Source: Carpediemonas membranifera (Eukaryota > Fornicata). Taken from it: a stretch of DNA of 64,000 nucleotides. This document shows, piece by piece, positions 38,501-47,255 of this stretch. Numbering within the stretch: position 1 is the first letter of the stretch; each line of letters starts with the position of its first letter. Under the pieces are notes generated by a model. That model was not told the origin of the DNA. It worked only from the letters and a program-made list of their open reading frames with translations, and did no database searches. The position numbers and the translations under genes were made by a program. The DNA lies in contig JAHDYR010000012.1 of the NCBI GenBank assembly GCA_019828565.1, positions 1,178,001 to 1,242,000 on the forward strand, written 5' to 3'.

Positions 38501-41325
38501 CGGACGGCCCCCACGATGGCCATGGCGCCCCTGTCCATGGTGAACCTGGACCGGCGTGGGGTGAACCACTCGTCGGGCTCACTCGCGGCGGACGACGCGG
38601 CGTAGGAGGAGGGGACGATGGAGTTGGACGAGGCCTGGGGCAGCAGGGGCGCGGGGTCCTCCTCCAGCACGGTCTCGAGGGTGATTCCGAGCGGCTCGGT
38701 AGACTTGACGCGAGCCTTGAGGGGCGACGCGTCCCTCGACATTCGCCGGGCCTTGCTCCCCCTGCGGGTTTTCCTCCGCTTGGCTGCGACCCTCGACTGC
38801 GCGACAACGGCCTTGACCTCGGCCGAGGCCCGCGACCACTGCCGCACGCGGTGGCCATGGGCGATCAATGTGTTCAGATTGTCGAGGTCTCCGTCCTCGC
38901 AGGGGGGCTCCGGGGGTGGGCCCTCGTTCTTATGGACGAAGAGGACCGCGGCAGAGACGGCCTCCTGCACATCCATGCCGTGTGCCGCGTAGCTCTCCGC
39001 GGCGGCAGTAACGGCGTCCCAGTCAATCCTCAGTCGCCTGTGCTGGGACGCTGTGACGCCGAGGACGGCTTGGGGATCGACCATGGCAGCGGGCTCGGGC
39101 TGGGTCTGCTCGATGGCGAGATGGTCGCCGACGCCTGTGTCGAGGGCGAAGAGGTGGTTCTTGGCAGCCAAGTTCTGTCCCAGCTGCCGCACGGTGTACG
39201 CCAGGAGTCGCGCCTCATCCCTCTTGGCGCAGGCCTCCCTTGCCAGCGCCAGTCTGCGTTGGAAGTCGCGCTGCCGGGCGACGAGGGCGAGGTAGGACTG
39301 GTGGTCCGACACGCCCATGCCCAGGAACAGCTGACGGGCCTGCATCGTCCTCCGCTTCAGCCCGACGTTGACATAAACTGCGTCGTTGATGACGGGGCGG
39401 GGATGGTGGAAGTACGACATCCCGGTCAGGTCGTATTCGCCCGGCTCGATGTGCTCGAGTCGCAGGGAGAGGCTGGGGTCAGCCCACCCGAACTTGTGGG
39501 GCCCACCGTCCCGCTGATACGCCCTCTTCCGGCGGGCAAGGAAGATCACCGCCCGGACGACCGCGACCACATCGGCAGGCCCCCACCGGGCCCAGGCATG
39601 CGCCATCCGCTCCTCTAGCACTGCCCGGGGGAGTCCGCGGAGGGACGCCGCCGTCCGCTGCAGCACGCCGTCCGGCTCGGGCAGCCTTGTGTTCATGACC
39701 CGACTGGACGTCGCCAGGGGGTATACGGCGGCGTGGTACCGCGCCACGACGTCAGAGGTGGGTTCAACACCAGCAAACGTACGCGTGGCGGTGCCGTAGT
39801 TGCCCTGGAGCGCCTGGAAGACCGCCTTCTTCAGCATGTGTTCGCGGCTGTATTGCTTCGCCAGTACAAACGTCATGAACGCGCCACGCATGAGGGCAAA
39901 GTCTGACATGCCCCTGAGCGCCCGGCGACACGTCACGAGTGTGGTGTCGCCGCGGAGAAGGTGTATCGCGTGCAGGGCCACGGCGCGGTGTGATCTGATC
40001 CTGACAGCTGCGGCGACCGCGACTGTGTCGCGCTGGGAGTGGTATGCCCGCCACACGGCCCAACGGCCCCACAGTAGCGAGAAGCGGTGGAAGCGGGTTG
40101 CCTCGCTGGCCACAGTCACGCGGGCCTCCTGGAACTGCCGGTAGAAGCGCCACGAGTTGAAGGCGGGGAGGACCATTTGCCTAAACCTGCGCCTGTTGAC
40201 GACAGCGAGGACCAGGCGGCCGTAGTGCAGCTCAAGGAGGTGGCCCCGCCTCATAGTAAGGGCCCTGGTCTCATTAGCGTGCTCCGCCCGCATGTCTCGG
40301 ACGTACTGGTGCCAATACGATATGAAGAATTTCATGGGGAACACCCGTCCCAGCTGCCGCCGCTCGAGGTCCCGGACCTGGTATACCGGGGCCATGCGGC
40401 GCAGGAAAGCCGTCCAGTTGGCCAGGTTGTCCGGGAATATCGGGTGGGGCAGGCCCTTCCGACGACATGCCTTGAGTCTGGAGTAGCGATGCCACCGTTG
40501 CAGCATGCGGCGGCCCAGCCACCTATCAGTAGCCTCGGCCGCGACCCTGCTGTCCTTCTGCAGCCGCACAAAATCGCTCCAGGCATTCCATCCCTGGGCA
40601 ATGATCTCCCGCCGTTTCTGCCGCAGTAGCTCGCTCACAACCCGGGTGTGCCCGGCCTGTGCGCTGAGAGCGTCGAAGGCGGGCCTCAGCTGTGTAGTGC
40701 GGTGGTGGCTGACTGCAATTGACGCGCCGTACCAGGCCAGGAACATGTCGTGGAGGTACTCCCGCCGTATCCCGTCCCGCATATATCGCATGTTCGCAAT
40801 CAGACGCCGAAACCGATGGAAGCGGTATGTGCGCTGAATCAGTATGGCGCTGGGCTCAACGCGCTGCTGGAGCTTGTAGGACGCGAGCCACTCTCCGATG
40901 TCGCCCTCGTCCATCTCCCTCAGGAGCAGGTTGTTCATTGTCACAGACATCTGGCTCTCGACATAGCCCTCCAGCTGAGAGCGCACAGACTTATTTGAGA
41001 CATCGGACATGGAAGCCAGTGACGCCTTGCTGACGTCTGGGCGAAGAAATTCGGTGATGGCGGGAGTTGCGTGTTCCAAACGGCTCCGTTCGAAGTCTCG
41101 CTGGCGGGCGATGGTGCGTTCCTCGGCTTTTACGAAGAAATTGACTTCTTTCACGCCCGAATAGTATGATTCACGGTCAGAAACCTTGTTTGTTCCAAAT
41201 AATGTAGTATGCCTCGATTCCCAGAAGAGAGATCCTGCTCGTGGTGTTTGTTCTATGATATCATGCTCCCACGAATGAGAGCTGGTCTCAGGAGTGATCG
41301 GTTCGTTATTTTGCTCCTCGGCCAT
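35587..41325 (-). CDS. Very large IQ/Sfi1-like cytoskeletal protein
   Basis: A 1912-residue protein without frame interruptions. Residues 160-190 hold an IQ-like motif (AILIQRTYRFHRFRRLI). Residues 190-560 show recurring units with conserved Trp/Phe and basic residues at about 30-40 residue spacing (AQGWNAWSDFVRL, MLQRWHRYSRL, FISYWHQYVRDM, LPAFNSWRFYRQF, LWGRWAVWRAY), the style of Sfi1 centrin-binding repeats. The C-terminal 1000 residues are Ser/Pro/Arg-rich and look disordered. It is probably a basal-body or contractile-fibre scaffold that binds centrin or calmodulin (inference). The frame opens at a TTG (41349); the ATG at 41325 is used. AGTAAATG directly follows the stop. Confidence 0.6.
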   Translation of the reverse strand: MAEEQNNEPITPETSSHSWEHDIIEQTPRAGSLFWESRHTTLFGTNKVSDRESYYSGVKEVNFFVKAEERTIARQRDFERSRLEHATPAITEFLRPDVSKASLASMSDVSNKSVRSQLEGYVESQMSVTMNNLLLREMDEGDIGEWLASYKLQQRVEPSAILIQRTYRFHRFRRLIANMRYMRDGIRREYLHDMFLAWYGASIAVSHHRTTQLRPAFDALSAQAGHTRVVSELLRQKRREIIAQGWNAWSDFVRLQKDSRVAAEATDRWLGRRMLQRWHRYSRLKACRRKGLPHPIFPDNLANWTAFLRRMAPVYQVRDLERRQLGRVFPMKFFISYWHQYVRDMRAEHANETRALTMRRGHLLELHYGRLVLAVVNRRRFRQMVLPAFNSWRFYRQFQEARVTVASEATRFHRFSLLWGRWAVWRAYHSQRDTVAVAAAVRIRSHRAVALHAIHLLRGDTTLVTCRRALRGMSDFALMRGAFMTFVLAKQYSREHMLKKAVFQALQGNYGTATRTFAGVEPTSDVVARYHAAVYPLATSSRVMNTRLPEPDGVLQRTAASLRGLPRAVLEERMAHAWARWGPADVVAVVRAVIFLARRKRAYQRDGGPHKFGWADPSLSLRLEHIEPGEYDLTGMSYFHHPRPVINDAVYVNVGLKRRTMQARQLFLGMGVSDHQSYLALVARQRDFQRRLALAREACAKRDEARLLAYTVRQLGQNLAAKNHLFALDTGVGDHLAIEQTQPEPAAMVDPQAVLGVTASQHRRLRIDWDAVTAAAESYAAHGMDVQEAVSAAVLFVHKNEGPPPEPPCEDGDLDNLNTLIAHGHRVRQWSRASAEVKAVVAQSRVAAKRRKTRRGSKARRMSRDASPLKARVKSTEPLGITLETVLEEDPAPLLPQASSNSIVPSSYAASSAASEPDEWFTPRRSRFTMDRGAMAIVGAVRAGEGRERGLVDTMPPRLDASAIIGLHKSPSATSLGSSPSASKLSQSHSRPAAVQTPSHTPTASAATPTRLVAAARLAGLMDSDPAKAPAQDDGSPCRNTDSVVSFNLPSSDASDTDEMILPDSGGASEVVDSRPDSPTMVDATGMAMPVYKKVRRRGRRSGKVRRAMSVGFAIPRLEIADTSAPSSAGTKPPIGPARRSSVSGDVRVPTLTQPKARGQSRARSGSLSLEIDTGLLDDDMSPRRRTKTESYTSLASIDEMKVSVSRSGSFVPGPLSHRSNKSNRSGRSTARSSSSGSSFVRHQHEMARRQQFNQFFEKVKDNQMIEMQSRTMVIDWSGQDPRRSDSQTSSQMEMDMSYLSLLPKSMGGTMGGEDDEFSGEDTPVVYTPRGDWQVDREAAAGQTEDELWTDLDLDADSRDEVSSPCQFSSASGFTSKNQSGELRFVQDLTQSRSRPSESSTPFTVTPTDSGVASSDRLDTVEDSTPALPKERVRMDVRSIQRRHQEQAKSEAASKRRARPGSQPRAKSPNKIPMPVVLVGRPDAPPSAGPIRMSEPPSTLDSVRQTSPASSSASSDADVRFSDTSDSELDERGPRFSAKAGNVNLRHESAGSRCSSPGRALGDVPHLSKSIPRLWDAPTTPRAGSGPDHPTRRCRDLSPDKGSSTALAPMGPQPIPVAVELPVIKMTPRSGTTPRNTIAAVRHDNTPHESRARLPVYTPELPPELFNIDNDGLVVKSPRSPIEFDPQSHVPRVGGGPSRWTKPVSHSPVLLSFGTVRNNPPPRITPRVEPRALPCEKPARYTPRGRPSPSPAVPARSTESTALLVHPEPDPQPTIVVTGKSQSAGPVSPLRSRPPARARPQTVETVAMAAALILDEPLPEVISGRALGRTKIKELEKPAVSRTRTGAMSALAARPRKIPGQGALRPLYVIPPVDRAQSAMELGRTREELKPLLSAWISVGDDVEISGLLGRV

Positions 41326-41558
41326 TCGTTTCGCCAGATTTGCGCACAATCGCTAGCAACGTGAATTCAGCCGTTTGAGTCACCTAGATGCTTGCTCGCC
41401 GACCCTCTGATCCCCAATTACCGGTTGCAGTAATTCCAGAAGCCAACTGGAAGGAGCAAATTCCTTACCACCTATGCGACAGCACCACGTGTGTCAATAT
41501 CAAGTGTCGTCTTTGGTCTCAACACACTAAACAACAAGTCAATAACCCTCGTACTCAT

Positions 41559-41981
41559 TTAGACGATGGTGCCGGCGGCAGAGGCAACACGGGGCCAGAG
41601 ATCGGCGCACTCCTTGGCGATGGGGCCAGCAACGGTGGAGCCCTTGAGCTCACCTCTGTTGTTGACGATCACGCCGGCGTTGTCCTCGAAGTAGATGAAG
41701 ACACCATCCTGGCGGCGCCAAGGCTTGCGCTGACGGACGACAACGATGGGGTGGATCTTCTTACGGAGATCGGGCTTGCCCTTCTTGACGGTAGCAATGG
41801 CGAAGGAGCCAACAGAAGCGGCGGGGTAGCGGTTAAGGCGGCCCTGAACACCATAGACGGCAATGATGTACAGGTTCTTGGCACCGGAGTTATCGCAGCA
41901 GTTGATGACCGCACCAGTGGGAAGACCAACGGTAAGACGAAGCTTGTTGCCAACAGCACCACCACGACCACGCTTGGACAT
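41559..41981 (-). CDS. RPL23: Large-subunit ribosomal protein uL14 (RPL23)
   Basis: A full-length 140-residue protein with the typical eukaryotic N-terminus ([20 protein letters not shown]). It has the core [20 protein letters not shown], the [11 protein letters not shown] loop and the end [20 protein letters not shown]. It forms part of the 60S subunit near the intersubunit bridge. No intron is present. The coding region uses a more restricted codon set than its neighbours, as expected for a highly expressed gene. The stop reads TAAATG. An A/T palindrome lies just upstream of the start. Confidence 0.98.
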   Translation of the reverse strand: MSKRGRGGAVGNKLRLTVGLPTGAVINCCDNSGAKNLYIIAVYGVQGRLNRYPAASVGSFAIATVKKGKPDLRKKIHPIVVVRQRKPWRRQDGVFIYFEDNAGVIVNNRGELKGSTVAGPIAKECADLWPRVASAAGTIV

Positions 41982-42319
41982 GTCTCTTCTCGGCTGATAT
42001 TTTTTTCATGAAAAAAACTGGCAAGAAAAAATGTGGCGAGCCTTAACACGCACGAAGATGAAAACTATCATTCTGGGCGTTCGTTCGGGGCAGCCTAGTG
42101 GACGAATGAGCTTGATGTCTTTCTAATTGCCGTGATTTGAGTTGCAACCAGTGGGATGGCATGATGGGTGACTCGGCGCAATGAAAAAGAAAAGATCTTT
42201 ACTCGTCATTCTACCATGATCAGCATAGAGAGTGTTGTGCTGTGAGTGCGGTCTATTGACACCTTGCGGGCCAAGCATTGCAGAAGCAAAACAGACACAC
42301 AAAATCGCTCGTCTGCTTC
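41982..42319. other. Intergenic region upstream of uL14
   Basis: Holds the A/T palindrome at 42000-42017 and A-rich tracts up to about 42035. The remainder has no recognised feature. Confidence 0.4.
42000..42017 (-). promoter_or_regulatory. T7-CATG-A7 palindrome in the uL14 promoter
   Basis: A perfect 18-bp palindrome (TTTTTTTCATGAAAAAAA) 18 bp before the uL14 ATG in otherwise GC-rich DNA. Position and composition suggest a core promoter or initiator element. Confidence 0.4.
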
Positions 42320-42538
42320 TCAGTAGTGACCATTCGCGTCTATTGCCTTCAGCTTCGCAAGGATCTCGCGTTGCTTTGCTTTCATATCCTGTATCTCTTG
42401 GCAAACGGGCTTTCTCAAGTCGATTTTCTTCTTGGCAGCTGCTACCTCTTCATTGGGGGCAATGTATGCCGCATTACGCTCTACATAACCGCTTGTACCT
42501 GTTCCACGGACTGAGCGAAGCCCAACACCTCCGTACAT
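42320..42538 (-). CDS. Cwc21/SRRM2-type cwf21-domain splicing factor
   Basis: A 72-residue protein starting MYGGVGLRSVRGTGTSGYVE, a close match to the MYNGIGLxTPRGSGTNGYVQRN start of Cwc21/SRRM2. A helix with EVAAAKKKIDLRKPVCQEIQ and a Lys-rich end follows, as in the cwf21 domain. In yeast and human this domain sits at the catalytic core of the spliceosome next to Prp8. The protein is reduced to this domain with no RS tail. An in-frame ATG at 42607 would add 23 residues with no similarity, so 42538 is preferred. It implies that a spliceosome acts on the mini-introns here. Confidence 0.8.
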   Translation of the reverse strand: MYGGVGLRSVRGTGTSGYVERNAAYIAPNEEVAAAKKKIDLRKPVCQEIQDMKAKQREILAKLKAIDANGHY

Positions 42539-42657
42539 CCGACAAGAAAACAATTGAGCACTATTCTGCACCGCATCAAGTGAGTCCCCTGAGAGCCAGC
42601 ATGTCATAACATCCGCTTCACCTCCGCGCTATCTAACACCTATACTGATAACCGCCA

Positions 42658-43146
42658 TCAGCCGTGCCAGTCGACGTGCTTGCTGGCCGTCCCGACGTCA
42701 TCGGTCATCGTCCCCGCGACGACACCCTGCGCCATGCCCGTCCCCGCGTCCTGGTAGAAGTTCGCCGTGACCTCCTCGTCGTAGACAGTATGCTGCGGGA
42801 CCTTGGCGGACGTCTCCTCGAATGAGGCGCATGCCTCAGAGTACACCTTCTTGGCTTCCTCCAGCTGTGCATTCAGACTCGCAATCCTCCTGGAACTGCT
42901 GTTCAGCTCACTATTCAGCCTATCGAACTCTCCCTCCTCCACATCAAGCTCGTTATTGTCGGAAATGAAGGCGGTGCGTTCAGTAGCAATGGACTGAAGG
43001 GAAAAAGCTTTCCAGCGCTCGAACTCACGCATCATATCCTCATATCTGGCCTTGGCCGCTGTTATCACCTGTTCGGCCATCCCGCCGTTCCAAGTCGACA
43101 AAACTGCGGACAACAGAGAGCGACCCTTTACTATGTCCAGTTCCAT
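42658..43146 (-). CDS. Hypothetical small coiled-coil protein
   Basis: A 162-residue acidic protein. Residues 25-115 form an uninterrupted heptad-rich helix (for example EFDRLNSELNSSSRRIASLN), and the last 45 residues are unstructured. The size and layout are like subunits of small coiled-coil complexes (kinetochore, BLOC or exocyst adaptors), but no signature decides between them. It lies only 15 bp downstream of the stop of the preceding gene on the same strand. Confidence 0.55.
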   Translation of the reverse strand: MELDIVKGRSLLSAVLSTWNGGMAEQVITAAKARYEDMMREFERWKAFSLQSIATERTAFISDNNELDVEEGEFDRLNSELNSSSRRIASLNAQLEEAKKVYSEACASFEETSAKVPQHTVYDEEVTANFYQDAGTGMAQGVVAGTMTDDVGTASKHVDWHG

Positions 43147-43161
43147 GCCCGCACGCCGGCC

Positions 43162-43877
43162 TCAGACCCAGACGCGCTCCGATTCGAGCTCGAGCTTGAG
43201 GGGTGCCGCCAGGTCCATCCACATGTCCAGCGTCATCGGCCCTGCTGTGTCCACGATCCGCTCGCACGCCTCGACGGCGGGCAGGAGGTGGTGGCCATGC
43301 GAGATCTTTGAGGCGTCCGCAGGTCCGTCGGCACAGACCTTCTCGCCAAAACTGAAGACGTCCTTTGCCACAGAGCTAATCAACTGATGGATGGACTGGG
43401 TAGCGACATCAGGGGCACCCGAGGAGTGGAGTGTGGCGGGTGCACAGACGAGGGAGCCCCGGAATGACGGCACAGCGTCGTCGATGTTCGCCAGGATGGT
43501 TACGTTGCCCACAACTGGCTTTTCCCCATGTGCCAGGGCATGGAGGGCTCTAGGAACGATCATGGCCTTACTGATCTCGCTCTCAACGATGCCAACGACA
43601 AACTTCTGGTCGACGATGATAACGCCGTTGAGTTCACGCGGAAGTGGAACCTTGAGGAAGTCTATGTGAGCTAAAGGGGGATAATTACGGTGTACAAACG
43701 CTCTGGATCAACCTTCTCGTTGGAAAGGATGTGGCCGATGAATATGACCCGGTTGATGAAGGGGATGTCCTCTCCTTCCTGCACCTGAATGAATCGCTCG
43801 TATATCGATGTCAATTTGTTCTCTGTTCTGCTGCTGCCATCTGGCTGGTTCGTTGTCGCCTCTGTTGTCTTCTCCAT
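43162..43877 (-). CDS. Hypothetical protein, two exons
   Basis: Joining exons 43877-43700 and 43661-43162 gives a 225-residue alpha/beta-looking protein: IPFINRVIFIGHILSNEKVD, then FLKVPLPRELNGVIIVDQKF, then VVGIVESEISKAMIVPRALH. Alternating strands and helices suggest a globular domain, but no family or active site is recognised. The start is 50 bp from the divergent start of the Man1-like gene, so the two share a very short promoter. The downstream frame alone (from Met at 43563) would lose the first half of the fold. Confidence 0.55.
43662..43699 (-). other. Candidate mini-intron (38 nt)
   Basis: The donor is GTTTGT in phase 1; the acceptor is TAGCTCACATAG. Removing it joins the two frames, the first of which otherwise stops within 30 nt. 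Confidence 0.6.
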
Positions 43878-43927
43878 GCCGTTTTTGTATTTCGGTGCAG
43901 TTTAACCGATTTTCGCGAGAGCTGATA

Positions 43928-45244
43928 ATGGAAACGGCTGAGCAACTCGTTGAGCATCCCGAAACAATGCTTAAGTCTGAGCTTCTTAGCTCGCTTTCTG
44001 CAATGGGCGTCATCAATGACATGACTCCGAGGACAAAGAAGCAGCTCGTCGACATCTACAACGCAGAGAAGGAGAAAAGACGTACTGAGACAGTTATGAC
44101 ACCTGTACAAACACAAAAGACTGCCCGCAGCAAGCTTGCGGCGGTATCTCACGCTGAGCCCGCACGCACCCCCGAGCCTGTGAAGCCCCTGGAGCACTCG
44201 CTCAAGACGCCCGTCGCACGAGTGGCATACCCTCGTATGGTCATCAAGAGCGCCAAGTACGGCTACAAGGGCCAGGCTGGCAGCGACGAGGAGACCGACG
44301 ACGACTTCCCTGAGGTGCCCACCCGTTCCCGGCGCACCGGCATCGTGCTTGCCGTGGTCGTGGCCGTCATCGCCATCGCCGCCGCTGTTGCTGTGGTTGG
44401 GCCCGACACGCTGCCGTCTGTGTCCCTCCCCGGGCTCCCGGCCATTGCCCTCCCTTCCCCCATGGAGTATTACCGCGCCTACCAGAACAAGAAGATCGCT
44501 GACCGCAGAGATGCCTGTGTACGCCGTCTGATCCACCCCATCGTCGATGAGGTCAACCGGCTCGCTGGCCGTGAGCTGTGCAGTGGCGGCGATCCCCAAC
44601 CTGTCGAGCTCGCGGACGTCATGGCTCACCTGCCCGAGTCCCTCACCGCCTGTGCCGGAGACGAGGTCGCCGACATTCTCGACCAGCTCAAGGAGACTTC
44701 CGGCGTGTCTGTTTCCGGCACCGCCCTTCTTGCCTCCCACCCGCATGCGCCCCTCGGCTGCCGCGTCAAGTCCGCGATCGCCACCAACCCCCTCGTCGTT
44801 GCCGGCATCGGTGCATCCTCTGCCCTTGTCGTTGTTAGCTTCGTGGCGCTATCCCGCGCCTTGGCTCACCGCAAGGCTGTCCGCGGCGTGACAGACGACG
44901 TCCTCCAGTTCCTCAGGGATTACGCCCTCCAGATGGACAAGATCAACGCCAGAAGCATCACCCGCCGTGCCCTGCCCATCATCCACGTCCGCGACCAGCT
45001 CCGTGAGTACCGCGGCCGTCTCGACCAGGGCATCTGGGACGAGGTCGTGCGGCGGGTCGAGGCCGACTCGAGGATCAGCCACTTCTCGGCCACAGACGAG
45101 CACGGGGAGTACAACCTCTGCTGGGAGTGGCGTGGCGCCATTACTGATCGCGGTGAGGTCAAGTTCAGCTTCACGAGCCCCGCCATGGACGTTGGCATGA
45201 AGGAGGCCGATGCGCAGCCCACCCCGACACTCTATCAGTTGTAA
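43928..45244 (+). CDS. Man1/Src1/Heh-type inner nuclear membrane protein
   Basis: A 438-residue protein. The N-terminus has a helix-extension-helix DNA-binding domain (LKSELLSSLSAMGVINDMTP, RTKKQLVDIYNAEK; residues 14-50). A basic/acidic linker and a first span (GIVLAVVVAVIAIAAAVAVV) follow, then a lumenal segment and a second span (VVAGIGASSALVVVSFVALS). The MSC domain comes last (ALPIIHVRDQLREYRGRLDQ, then LCWEWRGAI), as in Man1, Src1 and Heh2. Such proteins anchor chromatin to the nuclear envelope and recruit ESCRT. An upstream in-frame ATG (43808) overlaps the divergent gene and is unlikely. The stop overlaps GTAAATG. Confidence 0.78.
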   Translation: METAEQLVEHPETMLKSELLSSLSAMGVINDMTPRTKKQLVDIYNAEKEKRRTETVMTPVQTQKTARSKLAAVSHAEPARTPEPVKPLEHSLKTPVARVAYPRMVIKSAKYGYKGQAGSDEETDDDFPEVPTRSRRTGIVLAVVVAVIAIAAAVAVVGPDTLPSVSLPGLPAIALPSPMEYYRAYQNKKIADRRDACVRRLIHPIVDEVNRLAGRELCSGGDPQPVELADVMAHLPESLTACAGDEVADILDQLKETSGVSVSGTALLASHPHAPLGCRVKSAIATNPLVVAGIGASSALVVVSFVALSRALAHRKAVRGVTDDVLQFLRDYALQMDKINARSITRRALPIIHVRDQLREYRGRLDQGIWDEVVRRVEADSRISHFSATDEHGEYNLCWEWRGAITDRGEVKFSFTSPAMDVGMKEADAQPTPTLYQL

Positions 45245-45259
45245 ATGAATAAGGATCTC

Positions 45260-45288
45260 TCTTCCTAGCTGTTAGCATCCTTGACAGG
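45260..45288 (+). repeat. 29-nt copy of the cyclin-box coding sequence
   Basis: TCTTCCTAGCTGTTAGCATC and the following nine bases match 45834-45862, inside the cyclin gene, at 28 of 29 positions, in the same orientation. It lies 80 nt before the cyclin ATG. Confidence 0.85.
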
Positions 45289-45367
45289 ATAGGTAACTAT
45301 ATACCCCTGGGCCCGCGATATTCGCCCGTGGATCTTTCCAGAGATCGTGCCAATCAATTTTTGAAAA

Positions 45368-46411
45368 ATGATGGAAATTCCACAGGGTCGTTGGATATCG
45401 CATCAGCCAAACGTCGCCGCAATGCAAGCATTATCACAGGTACCTATCCGGCCACGTATGAATGCGTATGATCAGTTTCAGCCACAAAAGCAAAGCCTAG
45501 CGCCCTTGAAAGAAGTGAAGGTCCGTTTCCCGGCGGAAAAGCCAGCGCTAAAGGCTGTTCCACTAGCGCCTGTTCATGAGAAGTCCACAGTTGTCAGCAG
45601 CCTCAACGCCGCTGTTCCAGACGTTGATCTCGGCGACGCTGGAAACCCGCTCGCAGTACCCGTCTACGTGAAGGAGATCTATGCGTACCTCAGGCAACGG
45701 GAGAAGAAGCCCGAGTATAGAGTACCCAGCGACTTCCTTGATCTTCAGCCTGAGATCGATAGCGAGATGCGTGCCGTCGTGGTTGACTGGATGAGTGAAG
45801 TCCACACCAAGTTCAAGCTCGCCAACGAATCGATCTTCCTAGCTGTTAACATCCTTGACAGGTTCCTCACCCGTAAGCAGGTGGCCAAGGACCGTCTCCA
45901 GCTCCTCGGCATCACGTCTCTTCTGCTGGCGTCCAAGTTCGAGGAATCCTACACGCCCTCAGTACGCTCGTTTGGTCGGGTAGCGAAAGACTTCTCGTCC
46001 CGCCAGATCCTCGCCATGGAGCGCATGCTGCTGCAGGTGACAGAGTTCAACCTGTCGGACCCCACGTCCCTCACCTTCCTCCGGCGATTTGCTAAGGTCG
46101 CCGAGCTCACCAACCGCGATAAGTACCTCGCCTTCTATCTTGCCGAGCTGGCCAACGCCAACGCTAAGATGGTCAACTTCCTTCCCTCTGAGATCGCGGC
46201 GGGGGCTCTGTTCCTGACACAGAAGATTGTCCGTGCCCCGGAGGTCTGGACGGGGACTATCGAGGCCTACAGCAAGTACAGCGCGGAGGACCTCAAGGAC
46301 GTCACCCTCTTCCTCAAGCGCTGTGTCTATGGGGCCAAGCAGCATCAGGGCATCGTCGGCAAGTACTCGGTGTCCCGGTACTACAAGGTCTCGACCATCC
46401 TCAACATGTAG
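45368..46411 (+). CDS. Mitotic B-type cyclin
   Basis: A 347-residue protein. Residues 95-340 contain both cyclin folds: YVKEIYAYLRQREKKPEYRV, MRAVVVDWMSEVHTKFKLAN (the MRxILVDWLxEVH signature), FLAVNILDRFL, LLGITSLLLASKFEESYTPS and the C-terminal fold with FLPSEIAAGALFLT. The signature set matches cyclin A/B, B more closely. Its Cdk partner would drive entry into mitosis. A clear RxxLxxxxN destruction box is not evident in the 90-residue N-terminus. GTAAATC lies 24 nt after the stop. A 29-nt piece of its own coding sequence is repeated in the upstream region. Confidence 0.93.
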   Translation: MMEIPQGRWISHQPNVAAMQALSQVPIRPRMNAYDQFQPQKQSLAPLKEVKVRFPAEKPALKAVPLAPVHEKSTVVSSLNAAVPDVDLGDAGNPLAVPVYVKEIYAYLRQREKKPEYRVPSDFLDLQPEIDSEMRAVVVDWMSEVHTKFKLANESIFLAVNILDRFLTRKQVAKDRLQLLGITSLLLASKFEESYTPSVRSFGRVAKDFSSRQILAMERMLLQVTEFNLSDPTSLTFLRRFAKVAELTNRDKYLAFYLAELANANAKMVNFLPSEIAAGALFLTQKIVRAPEVWTGTIEAYSKYSAEDLKDVTLFLKRCVYGAKQHQGIVGKYSVSRYYKVSTILNM

Positions 46412-46534
46412 CCGGCGGGATGTACCCGCTAGCCAGTAAATCTCTCCCTTAAATTATCAATTTATGGACGAGGCTGCCAGCCTCCATCCTTGCCTCGACA
46501 GCAACAACGTCAGCATAACCGGGACCTACACGCC

Positions 46535-47255
46535 CTACACACCCACCTCGTAGCTCATCTGAACCGCGCCCAGCTTCCTGCGGCGACCGACACTGGCGCC
46601 CTTCAGGACCCGGATGCTCATCGCCGGGCTGGCAGTTTCACTGCGCGCCACCTCATTCACGGATGACGCCAGTGACGGGAGGTCGTCTGCGGAGCTCGGT
46701 TCGGTACGGGCCAGGCGGGGCTGGTCGGCAGGCTCAAGGTTGGCCGAGCGGGCCAGGAGCTCCTCGTTGGTGGGCTCTGATGGCGGCGTGGGGATGTTGG
46801 TTGGCGGAGAAACCATTTCGGGCTCGGGCTCGGGGGTGGGCGCGTCGTTCGCCACGGCCTGCTCGAGCTCGGCCTTGTAGGTCATCGCGGACCCCGTCGC
46901 ATAGCGGCTCTGGATGGTAGCCAGGCCGAGTGGGACACCGCCGTTCTTGAGGTGAGTCGTCAGACGGCGGTGGCCGCCGTGTTGCATGAAGAGGATCTCG
47001 CTCGGGGTCCAGAAATCGAGAGTAATGGACTTCACAAAGGAAATATGGACGCCAAGACCTCTGTGAATGCCCGCACAAGAGTCACAGATGAAGATACCAA
47101 ATGTTCTTGACGCAAAGAGCGGATTCGCCGATCCACACTCGAAGCATGCGTTCTGTGTGAGATAAACAGCTACAAACGAGCATACAAACCTTGTTCTTCC
47201 TTCTAAGCTCCAAAAGCTGCTGCCTAGCGTCAGTTCCTCTGTCAACTCCTCCCAT
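46535..47255 (-). CDS. Arf GTPase-activating protein
   Basis: A 227-residue protein from exons 47255-47190 and 47152-46535. Splicing joins [20 protein letters not shown], placing the helix right before the zinc finger as in all ArfGAPs. The finger is [13 protein letters not shown](x9)CDSC and the arginine finger lies in [20 protein letters not shown]. The tail is Pro/Glu-rich and ends with a basic stretch. It stimulates GTP hydrolysis on Arf at Golgi or endosomal membranes. Without splicing the first 30 residues would bear no similarity. Confidence 0.95.
47153..47189 (-). other. Mini-intron of ArfGAP gene (37 nt)
   Basis: Phase 0; the donor is GTTTGT, the acceptor TTATCTCACACAG. The spliced junction restores the conserved ArfGAP N-terminal helix. 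Confidence 0.9.

Noticed and set aside
41388..42011. Long plus-strand frame opposite uL14
   Set aside because: It is the antisense shadow of the ribosomal protein gene.
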